Below, piece after piece: positions 36,283 to 44,845 of a stretch of DNA of 64,000 nt. This DNA is from Thiosulfatihalobacter marinus. GTDB taxonomy: Bacteria > Pseudomonadota > Alphaproteobacteria > Rhodobacterales > Rhodobacteraceae. Below the pieces are notes generated by a model, which saw only the letters and a program-made list of their open reading frames with translations, was not told the origin of the DNA and ran no database searches. The translations under genes were made by a program, and so were the position numbers. Each line of letters begins with the position of its first letter. The stretch's first letter is position 1. The DNA lies in NCBI RefSeq assembly GCF_016019955.1, contig NZ_JAECRZ010000010.1, positions 62,001-126,000 on the forward strand. The letters are read 5' to 3'.

Positions 36283-37493
36283 TAGCTTGGCGACATACCG
36301 CGCAGCCTTTCGGAGCGGCGGCGCAACAATTCGACAGTTGTCAGCAAACCAATCGAGATCGCCACGAGAATTGTTGCCACGGCAAGGATCGTCGGGCTGA
36401 TTTGCTCCCTCAGGCCAGTGAACATCTGCCATGGCAGTGTTTTCTGGCTGGCCGAACCGACGAACAGAACCACGACGACTTCGTCAAATGAGGTGATAAA
36501 GGCAAACAGCCCGCCAGAGATCACACCCGGCAGGATCAGGGGCATCTGCACCCGGAAGAATGTCGTCACCGGATTTGCCCCCATATTGGCCGCAGCGCGG
36601 GTCAGGGACCGGTCGAATCCCACCAATGTGGCCGTGACGGTGATGATCACGAACGGAATGCCCAGCACGGCATGAGCCAGCACAACCTTGATATAGCCAA
36701 CGAAGGTCTTGTTGAATCCCAATGTGCCTTCCAGCCAGTTGCCGATCTGGCTGTAGAAAAAGAACATGCCCGTGGCCGAGATAATCAAAGGTACGATCAT
36801 CGGGGAAATCATGATCGCCATGATGGCGCGCCGCCCTGGCACATGGCTCTGGCTCAGGCCAATCGCCGCCAGCGTGCCAAGGCTTACCGAGATGACCGTG
36901 GCAATCGGCGCGATGATCAGCGAGTTCTTGAAACTGCGCTGCCATTCATTGTTGGTAAAGAAGTCACGATAATGCTTCAGCGAATACCCTTCGGGATCAA
37001 AGCGCAGCATTTCCGGCGTGAAGGTAAAAAAGTCCTGCGCGTTGAACGATAGCGGCATCACCACAAGAATTGGCGTGATCAGGAACACAAAGATCGAACC
37101 ACAGATCACCCGGAACGCATAATGCCAAAGCACCTGACCCGGAGTCAGATAGGGCAACAGACGCGCGCGATACCGCCCTTCGTAGATCCAGTATATGAAC
37201 CAGTGAAAGAACCAGCCGAATACGGCGCCCAGAATAACCCCGGGGATGCCCCCAAAAACGATTCCCAACGCCGCGACAAAGGCGATGGAGACCCACCTGG
37301 AAACCGGCTCGTTCTTGAGCACGCCTATGAAAAACATCGCCATGACCGTTACCAGCGCCCCACCAAGGACGATACCAAGCCAGCCCGAGCCGTTGGCGGT
37401 GCCCACGAACAGGCCCAGAAGGCCGCCCGCGGCGGCGACTGTTGGCAAAACCAGCGAGAGGGGTTTGCGGGAGATGGGTGTGAGTGCAGCCAT
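36282..37493 (-). CDS. Polyamine-type ABC transporter permease (PotC-like)
   Basis: A 403-residue inner-membrane permease. The C-terminal ~270 residues are an ordinary binding-protein-dependent permease (six helices; EAA-like motif in TRAAANMGANPVTTFFRVQMPLILPGV). The first ~130 residues add extra hydrophobic segments (LVLPTVAAAGGLLGLFVGTA, GIVLGGALVTVMAMFFIGVL, AALGIVFGGIPGVILGAVFG) absent from standard PotC, making the protein longer than usual. It starts 6 bases after the other permease gene. The TAG stop lies at the boundary of the MITE-like element; restoring the empty site by removing one TA copy also gives a TAG there, so the insertion did not change the protein. Confidence 0.9.
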   Translation of the reverse strand: MAALTPISRKPLSLVLPTVAAAGGLLGLFVGTANGSGWLGIVLGGALVTVMAMFFIGVLKNEPVSRWVSIAFVAALGIVFGGIPGVILGAVFGWFFHWFIYWIYEGRYRARLLPYLTPGQVLWHYAFRVICGSIFVFLITPILVVMPLSFNAQDFFTFTPEMLRFDPEGYSLKHYRDFFTNNEWQRSFKNSLIIAPIATVISVSLGTLAAIGLSQSHVPGRRAIMAIMISPMIVPLIISATGMFFFYSQIGNWLEGTLGFNKTFVGYIKVVLAHAVLGIPFVIITVTATLVGFDRSLTRAAANMGANPVTTFFRVQMPLILPGVISGGLFAFITSFDEVVVVLFVGSASQKTLPWQMFTGLREQISPTILAVATILVAISIGLLTTVELLRRRSERLRGMSPS

Positions 37494-37499
37494 TTTTCC

Positions 37500-38774
37500 T
37501 TACCCCAGTTTCACGTTGTCGATGCCCACGATCTTGTCATAGGCCCAATAAAGGATCAGCACGACCGCCAGCAGAATGCTGCCCAGCGCGGCGGCAAGGC
37601 CCCAGTTGAGCGAGCTGGAGATGTGATAGGCGATCCGGTTCGAGATGAAGACACCCTTGGTCCCACCCACGATTTCCGGGGTGATGTAGTATCCGATGGA
37701 CAGAATGAACACCAGGATCGACCCGGCGCCGATGCCGGGCACCGACAGCGGGAAGTACACCCGCCAGAACGCTGTCCAATTGGTTGCCCCCATGGACTTT
37801 GCCGCGCGCAGGTAACTCGGGTTGATGGTTTGCATGACTGAATACATTGGCAGGATCATGAACGGCAGCAAAATATGGGTCATGGCGACGATGGTGCCGA
37901 ACTGGTTGTTGATCATGACCAGGCGCGCGTCATCGGCGACAAGCCCGATCCAGACAAGAACATCATTGATCACGCCCTGTTGCTGCAACATCACTTTCCA
38001 GGCCGATGTGCGTACCAATAGGGAAGTCCAGAAGGGCAACAGCACCAGAATCATCAGAATATTCGCCGTTCGCGCCTGCAAATTCGCCAGAAGCCACGCC
38101 ACCGGGTAACCCAAAAGGATACATGACCCGGTAATGATCAAAGACATGATCAGCGTGCGTTGAAACAGCCGGATCAGGATACGTTTGTCTTCCGGCTGCG
38201 CCAGGGCACCTTCCGGGGTGCGTTGCATGTCCACGGCATTCAGAAAGTATCCGTTGGTGATCTTGACAGAGTGGGTTTTGATCACGGCCCAAGTCTCTAC
38301 ATCACCAAATTTCTTGTCTATATCGATCACTTTGTCCTTGAACGGCGCATCGGTTGCCGGGTCGAGGTTCTTGATCTTTCGGCCCGATTTCCGAAAAAGT
38401 GACGACATACCCGTTTTTTCATAGTTCAGCCGGGTACCAAGGCGGGTATGTTCCTTGTTGGCAATGGCGACGACCATGTCGGCGACGAAAGCCGCGTAAA
38501 CCGCCTCGTCCGGCAGTTCATTGGATTCCGCATCCCAGTTTTTCAGCTCTGCAACGGTCAACGGAAGTGTCTCCGCGACCATGCCGTTTTCCACCGACCG
38601 GAACAGCATCGACCCGATAGGAATGATGAAAGACACCAGCACAAATATGAGAAGTGGGGCGATCAGGGCGAGCGCCCGCATTTTCTGCAAGCGCAGCGCG
38701 CGGGCCAGGCTTTTCTTCAGCGGTGTGCCATCCGCGGCAAGCATCGGCCCGCCCGTAGTGGATGCATCGGTCAT
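37500..38774 (-). CDS. Polyamine-type ABC transporter permease (PotB-like)
   Basis: A 424-residue inner-membrane permease. An N-terminal helix (~34-55, LALIAPLLIFVLVSFIIPIG) is followed by a large non-membrane insertion (~60-190) that is much bigger than in E. coli PotB and probably periplasmic. A block of five further helices (~195-420) has the EAA-type loop YLRAAKSMGATNWTAFWRVYFPLSVPG that contacts the ATPase. It lies between the binding-protein and second permease genes, and partners the latter to form the heterodimeric channel. Confidence 0.9.
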   Translation of the reverse strand: MTDASTTGGPMLAADGTPLKKSLARALRLQKMRALALIAPLLIFVLVSFIIPIGSMLFRSVENGMVAETLPLTVAELKNWDAESNELPDEAVYAAFVADMVVAIANKEHTRLGTRLNYEKTGMSSLFRKSGRKIKNLDPATDAPFKDKVIDIDKKFGDVETWAVIKTHSVKITNGYFLNAVDMQRTPEGALAQPEDKRILIRLFQRTLIMSLIITGSCILLGYPVAWLLANLQARTANILMILVLLPFWTSLLVRTSAWKVMLQQQGVINDVLVWIGLVADDARLVMINNQFGTIVAMTHILLPFMILPMYSVMQTINPSYLRAAKSMGATNWTAFWRVYFPLSVPGIGAGSILVFILSIGYYITPEIVGGTKGVFISNRIAYHISSSLNWGLAAALGSILLAVVLILYWAYDKIVGIDNVKLG

Positions 38775-38824
38775 GTCGTCCCCGTTGGTCTTTGCACTTT
38801 GGGTCCATGGCCCAAAACTTTTGG

Positions 38825-38851
38825 GGAGAGGGCCGTTCCCCGGCCCTCTCC
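38825..38851 (-). other. Intercistronic stem-loop downstream of the binding-protein gene
   Basis: A 10-bp perfect stem, GGAGAGGGCC (38825-38834) with GGCCCTCTCC (38842-38851), between the substrate-binding-protein gene and the first permease gene. No T-run follows on the minus strand. Such stem-loops after binding-protein cistrons commonly protect the upstream mRNA and raise its level over the permeases. Confidence 0.7.
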
Positions 38852-38868
38852 AATTGTATCAAAGCGAC

Positions 38869-39957
38869 TTATTTCGCCAACCACGCCTGGAACTTGGCGT
38901 TGATGTCGTCGCGGTAGTCAGCCCAGAACTCGTAGTTGTACAGGAACGTGTTCTTGGCGTTGTTCGGATCGGTCGGCATATGCGGCGCCATGTCGATACC
39001 CAGATCCGCATGTTTGCCAACCAGCGGCGCCGAAGAGGCGCGGGCCGGGCCGTACGAGATGTACTTGGCCTGATCAGCAAGACGCTGTGTGTCTGTTGCA
39101 AAGTAAATATAGTCCAGCGCACGCTGCTTGCGCTCTTCGCTCAGACCGGCCGGAATGATCCATCCGTCAAGGTCAAACACCTGTGCGTCCCAAAGCATTG
39201 CGACGGGCTGTTTCTGTTCTTCGATCACCGAGAACAGACGGCCATTGTAGGTCGACCCCATGATGACTTCGCCATCCGCCAGAAGCTGCGGCGTATCGGC
39301 ACCAGCAGACCACCAGATCACGTCATCCTTGATCGTATCCAGCTTGGCCAAGGCCTGGTCCTGCCCTTCGGGTGTGGCCAGAACGTCATAAACGTCTTCC
39401 TTGGCAACGCCATCGCACAGAAGTGCCCATTCCATGTTGTTGATCGGACGCTTTTCCAGCGACCGCTTGCCGGGATAGGCCGTGGTGTCGAACACATCGC
39501 AGATGTCATCCGGCGGTGTGTCGCCCACCAGGTCGGTGCGATAGCCAAATGTGGTCGAGTACACGATTTGCGGGATGAAGCATTCGCTCACCAGCATATC
39601 GCCAAAATCTTCCGAAGCCGAAGTGCCGTCAGGCGCCGGGGCCAGTTGGGTATCGGCGTCGATTTCCATGGCCAGGCCTTCGTCGCACAGGCGAATTGCG
39701 TCCGAGGCAACCACGTCTACCACGTCCCAGGTGATGTTGCCCGCCTCGTTCATGGCGCGCAACTTGGCCACCGCTTCGTTGGAACTGTCATCATTGATGA
39801 TGGTGACGCCGGTCTTTTCGGAGTAGGGCTCGTGATAGGCCTTGAGCTGCGATTTGGAATAGGCGCCGCCCCATGACACGATGGTCATTTCCTGCGCCAT
39901 GGCCGCGGGGGCCATCAGCGCGCCAGCCACGGCAAGAGCTGTGAGTTTGATTTTCAT
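38869..39957 (-). CDS. Polyamine-type ABC transporter substrate-binding protein
   Basis: A 362-residue periplasmic binding protein of the spermidine/putrescine-binding (PotD/PotF-like) group, starting with a Sec signal peptide (MKIKLTALAVAGALMAPAAMA-QE). The mature N-terminus MTIVSWGGAYSKSQLKAYHEPYSEKTG is a typical first strand of the type II binding-protein fold. The ATG at 39957 has AAGGAG upstream; the open frame upstream to 40077 lacks a signal. The ligand is not certain: the protein differs clearly from the PotF-like one at 43701, so polyamine, opine or other cationic amines are possible. Hairpins bracket the cistron on both sides. Confidence 0.9.
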   Translation of the reverse strand: MKIKLTALAVAGALMAPAAMAQEMTIVSWGGAYSKSQLKAYHEPYSEKTGVTIINDDSSNEAVAKLRAMNEAGNITWDVVDVVASDAIRLCDEGLAMEIDADTQLAPAPDGTSASEDFGDMLVSECFIPQIVYSTTFGYRTDLVGDTPPDDICDVFDTTAYPGKRSLEKRPINNMEWALLCDGVAKEDVYDVLATPEGQDQALAKLDTIKDDVIWWSAGADTPQLLADGEVIMGSTYNGRLFSVIEEQKQPVAMLWDAQVFDLDGWIIPAGLSEERKQRALDYIYFATDTQRLADQAKYISYGPARASSAPLVGKHADLGIDMAPHMPTDPNNAKNTFLYNYEFWADYRDDINAKFQAWLAK

Positions 39958-39993
39958 ATTCGGTTCTCCTTGTTGAACTTTGCTTGTTGTTAG

Positions 39994-40012
39994 GCCGGGG
40001 CAAACCCCCGGC
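39994..40012 (-). other. Intercistronic stem-loop upstream of the binding-protein gene
   Basis: A 7-bp stem, GCCGGGG (39994-40000) with CCCCGGC (40006-40012), between the ATPase gene and the binding-protein gene; no T-run follows. Together with the hairpin at 38825-38851 it brackets the binding-protein cistron. Confidence 0.5.
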
Positions 40013-40030
40013 GCGTCACGCAGACGGTGT

Positions 40031-41134
40031 TCAGGCGTCAAGCGCGCGGCAATCCTCGGGCAGCCAGCCGATTTCAATCTGCTGCCCGGGCTTCAGACGG
40101 TCCACATCCGGCGCGTTTCGGGTTTTGATGATAAACTCGTCATTGCCCGCAACGCTAAGTCGCGTGCGGAAGATGTCGCCCATATAGATGAACTCCTTAA
40201 CTTCCGCCTTTAGCGTGTGAACGCCTTCTTTCAGTCGATCCTTGTTATACTCAACCCGCTCCGGACGGATCGATACACGGGTGCGCGCGCCGGGTTTGAC
40301 CGACTCGTGCACGGGTTGGCAATCGATCAGTTCGCCATCATCAAGCTGTACCAGGGCCAGCCCGTTGTTGATCTCCTTGACCATTCCTTCCAGCGTATTG
40401 TTCTCACCGATGAACTGCGCGACAAAGCTGTTCTTGGGCTCTTCGTAAAGCGTGTCAGGTGGATCAAGCTGCTGGATACGCCCGTCATCAAACACGGCGA
40501 CACGATCAGACATCGTCAACGCCTCTGTCTGGTCATGCGTCACATAGACGGTGGTGATGCCCAACTCATGCGCCAGATTTGTGATTTCGAACTGCATCTT
40601 TTCGCGAAGCTGTTTGTCCAGCGCGCCAAGCGGCTCGTCCATCAGGACAAGCTCGGGTTCGAACACCAACGCACGAGCCAGGGCGATTCGCTGTTGCTGC
40701 CCCCCCGACAATTGCGCCGGGCGTCGCCCGCCAAAGGCGCCCATCTCGACCATATCAAGCGCGCGCTTCACCTTCGCTTCGCGGTCGGACCTGCCGATCC
40801 TGCGCACTTCCAACGGAAAACTCAGGTTTTCCGCGATGGTCATGTGCGGGAACAGCGCATAGTTCTGAAACACCATTCCAATACCGCGCTTGTGCGGCGG
40901 AATGTTGTTGATCGACGTGCCGCCAAGGCGAATATCGCCATGAGTTGCGGTTTCGAAACCGGCCAACATCATCAGGCAGGTCGTCTTGCCCGACCCGGAC
41001 GGGCCAAGCATTGTCAGAAACTCGCCCCTTGGCATCGTCAGATTAAGATCTTTGACGACGAGCGTCTCGCCATCATAGCTTTTTTGGACGCGTTCGAACT
41101 CTACGAACGCGTCGCTTGCAGTCGCATCGGCCAA
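40031..41134 (-). CDS. Polyamine-type ABC transporter ATP-binding protein (PotA-like)
   Basis: A 367-residue cytoplasmic ATPase. Walker A is GPSGSGKTT, the signature LSGGQQQRIALARAL, Walker B LVLMDEPLGALD, and the switch histidine lies in VYVTHDQTEAL. The C-terminal ~110 residues form a TOBE domain (for example TRVSIRPERVEYNKDRL). It is the first gene of the four-gene transporter unit (ATPase, binding protein, two permeases), transcribed away from a terminator that closes the upstream aminotransferase gene. Confidence 0.94.
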   Translation of the reverse strand: MADATASDAFVEFERVQKSYDGETLVVKDLNLTMPRGEFLTMLGPSGSGKTTCLMMLAGFETATHGDIRLGGTSINNIPPHKRGIGMVFQNYALFPHMTIAENLSFPLEVRRIGRSDREAKVKRALDMVEMGAFGGRRPAQLSGGQQQRIALARALVFEPELVLMDEPLGALDKQLREKMQFEITNLAHELGITTVYVTHDQTEALTMSDRVAVFDDGRIQQLDPPDTLYEEPKNSFVAQFIGENNTLEGMVKEINNGLALVQLDDGELIDCQPVHESVKPGARTRVSIRPERVEYNKDRLKEGVHTLKAEVKEFIYMGDIFRTRLSVAGNDEFIIKTRNAPDVDRLKPGQQIEIGWLPEDCRALDA

Positions 41135-41327
41135 AACCGGCTCCCTGTTTTGTAACGGCGGCTGATCCCGCGCTTATGCCTGAATGTAAACACACACACC
41201 TATGCGAGTGCAACACATTGGCTCAAAAAGGCAGGTTAACTGGCAATTGAGGGCTTCATGGTCAAATTGCGACACTTCAACGCCGATTGCGCCGGAAGTG
41301 GGGATGCTTTCGGGCAGAAAATGCAAG

Positions 41328-41356
41328 GCACGCCCCCGTTTCCGCCGGGGGCGTGC
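41328..41356 (-). terminator. Rho-independent terminator of the aminotransferase gene
   Basis: An 11-bp stem, GCACGCCCCCG (41328-41338) with CGGGGGCGTGC (41346-41356), lying 11 bases beyond the stop codon of the minus-strand aminotransferase gene. On the minus strand it is followed by CTTGCATTTT, a modest T-run. Confidence 0.8.
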
Positions 41357-41367
41357 TGAAATAATAG

Positions 41368-42756
41368 TCAGGCGTAAAGCCCATCCGCCCTGATCTTGTC
41401 CAGGGTCAGATCAAGCGCGCGGGTGGCCCGGGCGATCATCACATCGATTTCGTCGGTCGTCATAACCAGCGGCGGCGCAATAATCATTCGGTCACCGACA
41501 TGGCGCATGACCAGGTTGTTGGCAAAACAGAATTCGCGACAGATCAGCCCCACAGTACCGGCATCCGCGGCAAATGGGGCACGTGCCGCCTTGTTTGGCG
41601 TCAACGCGATCGATCCCATCATGCCCACTATCCTTGCCTCCCCGACCAGCGGGTGATCGGCCAAAGCCTCCCATTTTCGCTTGAGATAAGGGGCCGCCAC
41701 ATCGCGCACATGGCCGATGATGTTTTCTTCTTCCAGGATCCGCAGGTTCTCCAGCGCAACCGCCGCCGCAACAGGATGCCCCGAATAAGTGTAGCCATGA
41801 TTGAACTCGGTGGCGCCAACCACCTCCGCCACTTCATCGCACACGATCGACCCGCCAATCGGCGCATAGCCCGAGCTCAGCCCCTTTGCGATGGTCATGA
41901 TATGTGGGCGCCACCCCACCGTTTGCGACCCAAACCAGTTCCCCGTGCGCCCAAAGCCACAGATCACCTCATCCGCGATCAGCAGGATTTCATACTTGTC
42001 ACAGATGCGTTGGATCTCGGGATAATAGCTGTCCGGTGGTACGATCACGCCACCGGCACCCTGCACCGGCTCGGCGATGAAGGCGGCAACGCGCTCTTCT
42101 CCCAGTTCCAGAATGGCCTTTTCCAGTTCCTGAGCGCGCGCCAGGCCGAATTCCTCGGGCGACATGTCGCCACCTTCGGCCCACCAGTTCGGCTGTGAAA
42201 TATGATGCACGTCCGGGATGGGCAACCCGCCCTGCTGATGCATCGGGATCATACCGCCCAGGCTGGCACCGCCCAGCGTTGACCCGTGATAGGCATTCTG
42301 ACGCGAGATAATGATACTCTTGCCCGGCTTGCCCTTGGCCGACCAATAATGCCGTACCATTCGGATATTGGTGTCGTTCGCCTCAGATCCAGACCCGGCA
42401 AAAAAGACGTGGTTCAGATCGCCCGGCGCCAATTCGGCCAGCCTGGCCGACAATGCGATCGCCGGCACATGAGTGGTCATGAAGAACGTGTTGTAATAGG
42501 GAAGCTCGCGCATCTGGCGCGCCGCGACTTCGGCCAGCTCGTCGCGGCCATAGCCGATATTCACGCACCAAAGACCGGCCATGGCATCCAGGATGTCGTT
42601 GCCGTCACTGTCGGTCAGCGTCACGCCCTTGGCCCGGGTGATGACCCGCGCACCGCGCCCGGCCAGCTCGGCCTGGTTCGAAAACGGGTGCATGTGATGG
42701 GCTGCATCCAATGCCTGAAGCTCGGCAGTTGGCATGTGGTTGGTGATCATGTTCAT
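41368..42756 (-). CDS. Class-III aminotransferase, putrescine/omega-amino acid:pyruvate type
   Basis: About 462 residues, a PLP-dependent omega-aminotransferase. Visible features are GSGSEANDTNIRMVRHYW (cofactor phosphate binding), NAYHGSTLGGASLGGM, LLIADEVICGFGRTGNWFGS with the conserved Asp, and TIAKGLSSGYAPIGGSIV with the Schiff-base lysine. It resembles SpuC-like putrescine:pyruvate and beta-alanine:pyruvate aminotransferases. The ATG at 42756 has GAGGA upstream and gives a normal family length. Placed between a polyamine-type ABC transporter and a PotF-like binding protein, it probably starts polyamine breakdown by removing a terminal amino group. Confidence 0.9.
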   Translation of the reverse strand: MNMITNHMPTAELQALDAAHHMHPFSNQAELAGRGARVITRAKGVTLTDSDGNDILDAMAGLWCVNIGYGRDELAEVAARQMRELPYYNTFFMTTHVPAIALSARLAELAPGDLNHVFFAGSGSEANDTNIRMVRHYWSAKGKPGKSIIISRQNAYHGSTLGGASLGGMIPMHQQGGLPIPDVHHISQPNWWAEGGDMSPEEFGLARAQELEKAILELGEERVAAFIAEPVQGAGGVIVPPDSYYPEIQRICDKYEILLIADEVICGFGRTGNWFGSQTVGWRPHIMTIAKGLSSGYAPIGGSIVCDEVAEVVGATEFNHGYTYSGHPVAAAVALENLRILEEENIIGHVRDVAAPYLKRKWEALADHPLVGEARIVGMMGSIALTPNKAARAPFAADAGTVGLICREFCFANNLVMRHVGDRMIIAPPLVMTTDEIDVMIARATRALDLTLDKIRADGLYA

Positions 42757-42832
42757 GGTGATCCTCATCTGACCAGACTCAAAGCCGACCCAAATGGGGC
42801 CGCGCATTCACCGGCAGAATATGATCAAATTT

Positions 42833-43552
42833 TCACGTGTCAATCGGTTCGCCCACAAGTCCGGCATTTTCCATGGCCACTCGCACCTGTTCCATGCCCT
42901 GCAAAACATCCTCGCGGATCGCGTTGGCCGTTGCGGTCCCATCGCCCGCACGCAATCCGTCCAGGGCCATCTTGTGATTGTCAGGCAGATTCTGCGTACC
43001 CATCCGCCCGCAAACCACGCGCATCGATGGCCCGAACCGAAGCCACAGGCCTTCGGCGACTTCGGTCAGGATCGGTGCCTTGGCAATAGAATAAAGCTTT
43101 GCGTGAAACGCATGATTGCAGCGAAGATAAGCGCCGACATCGCCCTGGGCGATCGCATCGTCCAGACCGTCATCCAGGGCTTCCAACTCATCAATGTCCG
43201 ATTGCGTGGCGCGTTCGGCCGCCAGCGAGGCCAGCTTCGGTTCCAGCATTTCACGCAAAAAGATCAGTTCGTCTATCACATCCACCGTCAACATCGGCAC
43301 CAACACGCGCCGATTGCCCCGAAACTCCAGCGCGCCTTCACTGGTCAGTCGGCGAATCGCCTCGCGAATGGGGGTCATGCCGGCACCTGTACGTTCGATC
43401 AGACCCTGAATCGTCACCGCTTCGCCAGGTGTCAATTCGCCAAACAGAACAGCCTCGCGCAGCTGAAGATACACCTGCTGATGAACCGGAACCCGTTTAA
43501 GGGTTTCACCGGTGTATGGGGGCTTTTGCGCGGCCGAAAAACTGCCTTCCAT
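42833..43552 (-). CDS. GntR-family transcriptional regulator, FadR/FCD subfamily
   Basis: About 239 residues. An N-terminal winged helix (PVHQQVYLQLREAVLFGELTPGEAVTIQGLIERTGAGMTPIREAIRRL) is followed by an FCD ligand-binding helical domain (~95-230) with the metal-binding histidine in RCNHAFHAKLYS. I take the ATG at 43552 (AAGGG further upstream); an ATG at 43618 would add 22 residues. It is divergent from the PotF-like gene and upstream of the aminotransferase gene on the same strand, so it is the likely local regulator of polyamine uptake and degradation. The effector is unknown. Confidence 0.86.
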   Translation of the reverse strand: MEGSFSAAQKPPYTGETLKRVPVHQQVYLQLREAVLFGELTPGEAVTIQGLIERTGAGMTPIREAIRRLTSEGALEFRGNRRVLVPMLTVDVIDELIFLREMLEPKLASLAAERATQSDIDELEALDDGLDDAIAQGDVGAYLRCNHAFHAKLYSIAKAPILTEVAEGLWLRFGPSMRVVCGRMGTQNLPDNHKMALDGLRAGDGTATANAIREDVLQGMEQVRVAMENAGLVGEPIDT

Positions 43553-43700
43553 TTGTGCGATCACCCTTCTCCATTTTGCTTCCTGGGCATCATATCCGGT
43601 GGCCGCTCTTAATACCATATTGCCATATCGCAAAAACTTGATCAAATTAATCCCACACAAGACCGTCGGCTTCAGGCTGGCACACCAACGGGAGATCCAA
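43553..43700. promoter_or_regulatory. Divergent promoter region, GntR / PotF-like gene
   Basis: A 148-base region between the divergent regulator and binding-protein genes, AT-rich for this window. It contains TTGATCAA (palindromic, in ACTTGATCAAATTAAT near 43635-43650) and an imperfect ATATTGCCATAT inverted repeat just upstream. Either could be the GntR operator, by position only. Confidence 0.4.
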
Positions 43701-44786
43701 ATGAAAAAGACCCTTTTCACACTCACGGCGGGCATCGCCCTGAGCGCCTTGGCGGCACAGGCCGAGGAAGTTCGAGTCTACAACTGGTCCGACTATATCG
43801 ACGAAGAGTTGCTGGCCAAGTTCGAGGATGAGACAGGCATCAAGCTGATCTATGATGTTTTCGACAGCAACGATGTTCTGGAGACCAAGATGCTGGCAGG
43901 TAAATCCGGCTATGACGTTGTCGTCCCATCCGGAACCTTCCTTCAGCGCCAGATCGCAGCCGGCGCATTCCAGAAGCTGGACAAGTCCAAGCTCTCCAAC
44001 ATGGGCAACATGTGGGATGTGATCATGAAGCGAACCGCAAAATATGATCCGGGCAACGAATATTCGATCAACTACATGTGGGGCACCACGGGTATCGGCG
44101 TGAACATCGAGAAAGTAACGGAAATTCTTGGAGAGGACGCCCCCATCGGCTCGCTTTCCCTGGTGTTCGATCCGGCCAACATGGAAAAGCTGGCCGCATG
44201 CGGCGTGCAGTTCCTCGATGCCCCGGACGAGATCATCCCGGCCGCGCTGGCCTATATTGGCGAGGATCCGGATAGTCACGATCAGGACGTGATTGCCAAG
44301 GCCGAGCCTGTATTGACCGCTGTGCGCCCCTACATTCAGAAATTCCACAGCTCGGAATACATCAACGCGCTGGCCAATGGCGATATCTGCGTGGCCGTGG
44401 GTTGGTCCGGCGATATTCTCCAGGCGCGTGATCGCGCGTGGGAGGCAGAAAACGGTGTCGAGATCGCCTATAATGCGCCCGCCGAGGGGGCCTTGATGTG
44501 GTTCGACCAGATGGCGATTCCCGTCGATGCGCCAAACCCGGACGCTGCGCACAAATTCCTGAACTTCATCATGGATGCCGAGAACATGGCGGCGGCATCC
44601 AACTATGTCTACTATGCGAATGGAAATATGGCGTCCCAGCCATTTCTGGAAGAGGATGTGATAGGCGATCCTGCCATTTACCCCGACGAGGCGACGCTTG
44701 AAAATCTCTACACAACCACACCCTTTCCGCCCAAGACTCAGCGCGTCGTGACGCGGATGTGGACCAAGATCAAGTCGGGCACCTGA
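43701..44786 (+). CDS. PotF/SpuD-like polyamine ABC transporter substrate-binding protein
   Basis: A 361-residue periplasmic binding protein. A Sec signal (MKKTLFTLTAGIALSALAAQA-EE) is followed by VRVYNWSDYIDEELLAKFED, the classic N-terminus of PotF/SpuD/SpuE putrescine- and spermidine-binding proteins, then YDVVVPSGTFLQRQ and WGTTGIGVN, also conserved. GGGAG lies upstream of the ATG at 43701. No ABC membrane or ATPase gene is downstream; the nearest partners are the minus-strand transporter genes, so this protein may share that permease or serve an unlinked one. A strong terminator follows. Confidence 0.94.
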   Translation: MKKTLFTLTAGIALSALAAQAEEVRVYNWSDYIDEELLAKFEDETGIKLIYDVFDSNDVLETKMLAGKSGYDVVVPSGTFLQRQIAAGAFQKLDKSKLSNMGNMWDVIMKRTAKYDPGNEYSINYMWGTTGIGVNIEKVTEILGEDAPIGSLSLVFDPANMEKLAACGVQFLDAPDEIIPAALAYIGEDPDSHDQDVIAKAEPVLTAVRPYIQKFHSSEYINALANGDICVAVGWSGDILQARDRAWEAENGVEIAYNAPAEGALMWFDQMAIPVDAPNPDAAHKFLNFIMDAENMAAASNYVYYANGNMASQPFLEEDVIGDPAIYPDEATLENLYTTTPFPPKTQRVVTRMWTKIKSGT

Positions 44787-44813
44787 ACGCGCCTGTGTCG
44801 TAACGACCATTCG

Positions 44814-44844
44814 TTTCCCCGCAAGGTTCCGCTTTGCGGGGAAA
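44814..44844. terminator. Bidirectional terminator between the PotF-like gene and a kinase-like gene
   Basis: TTTCCCCGCAAG (44814-44825) pairs with CTTTGCGGGGAAA (44832-44844), giving an A/T-flanked 11-bp stem between two convergent genes. The A-tract and T-tract on the two sides allow it to serve both strands. Confidence 0.8.
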
Positions 44845-44845
44845 T

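Noticed and set aside
36182..36400. Short plus-strand open frame inside the inverted-repeat element
   Set aside because: It runs from the element into the permease gene antisense and shows no transposase motif.
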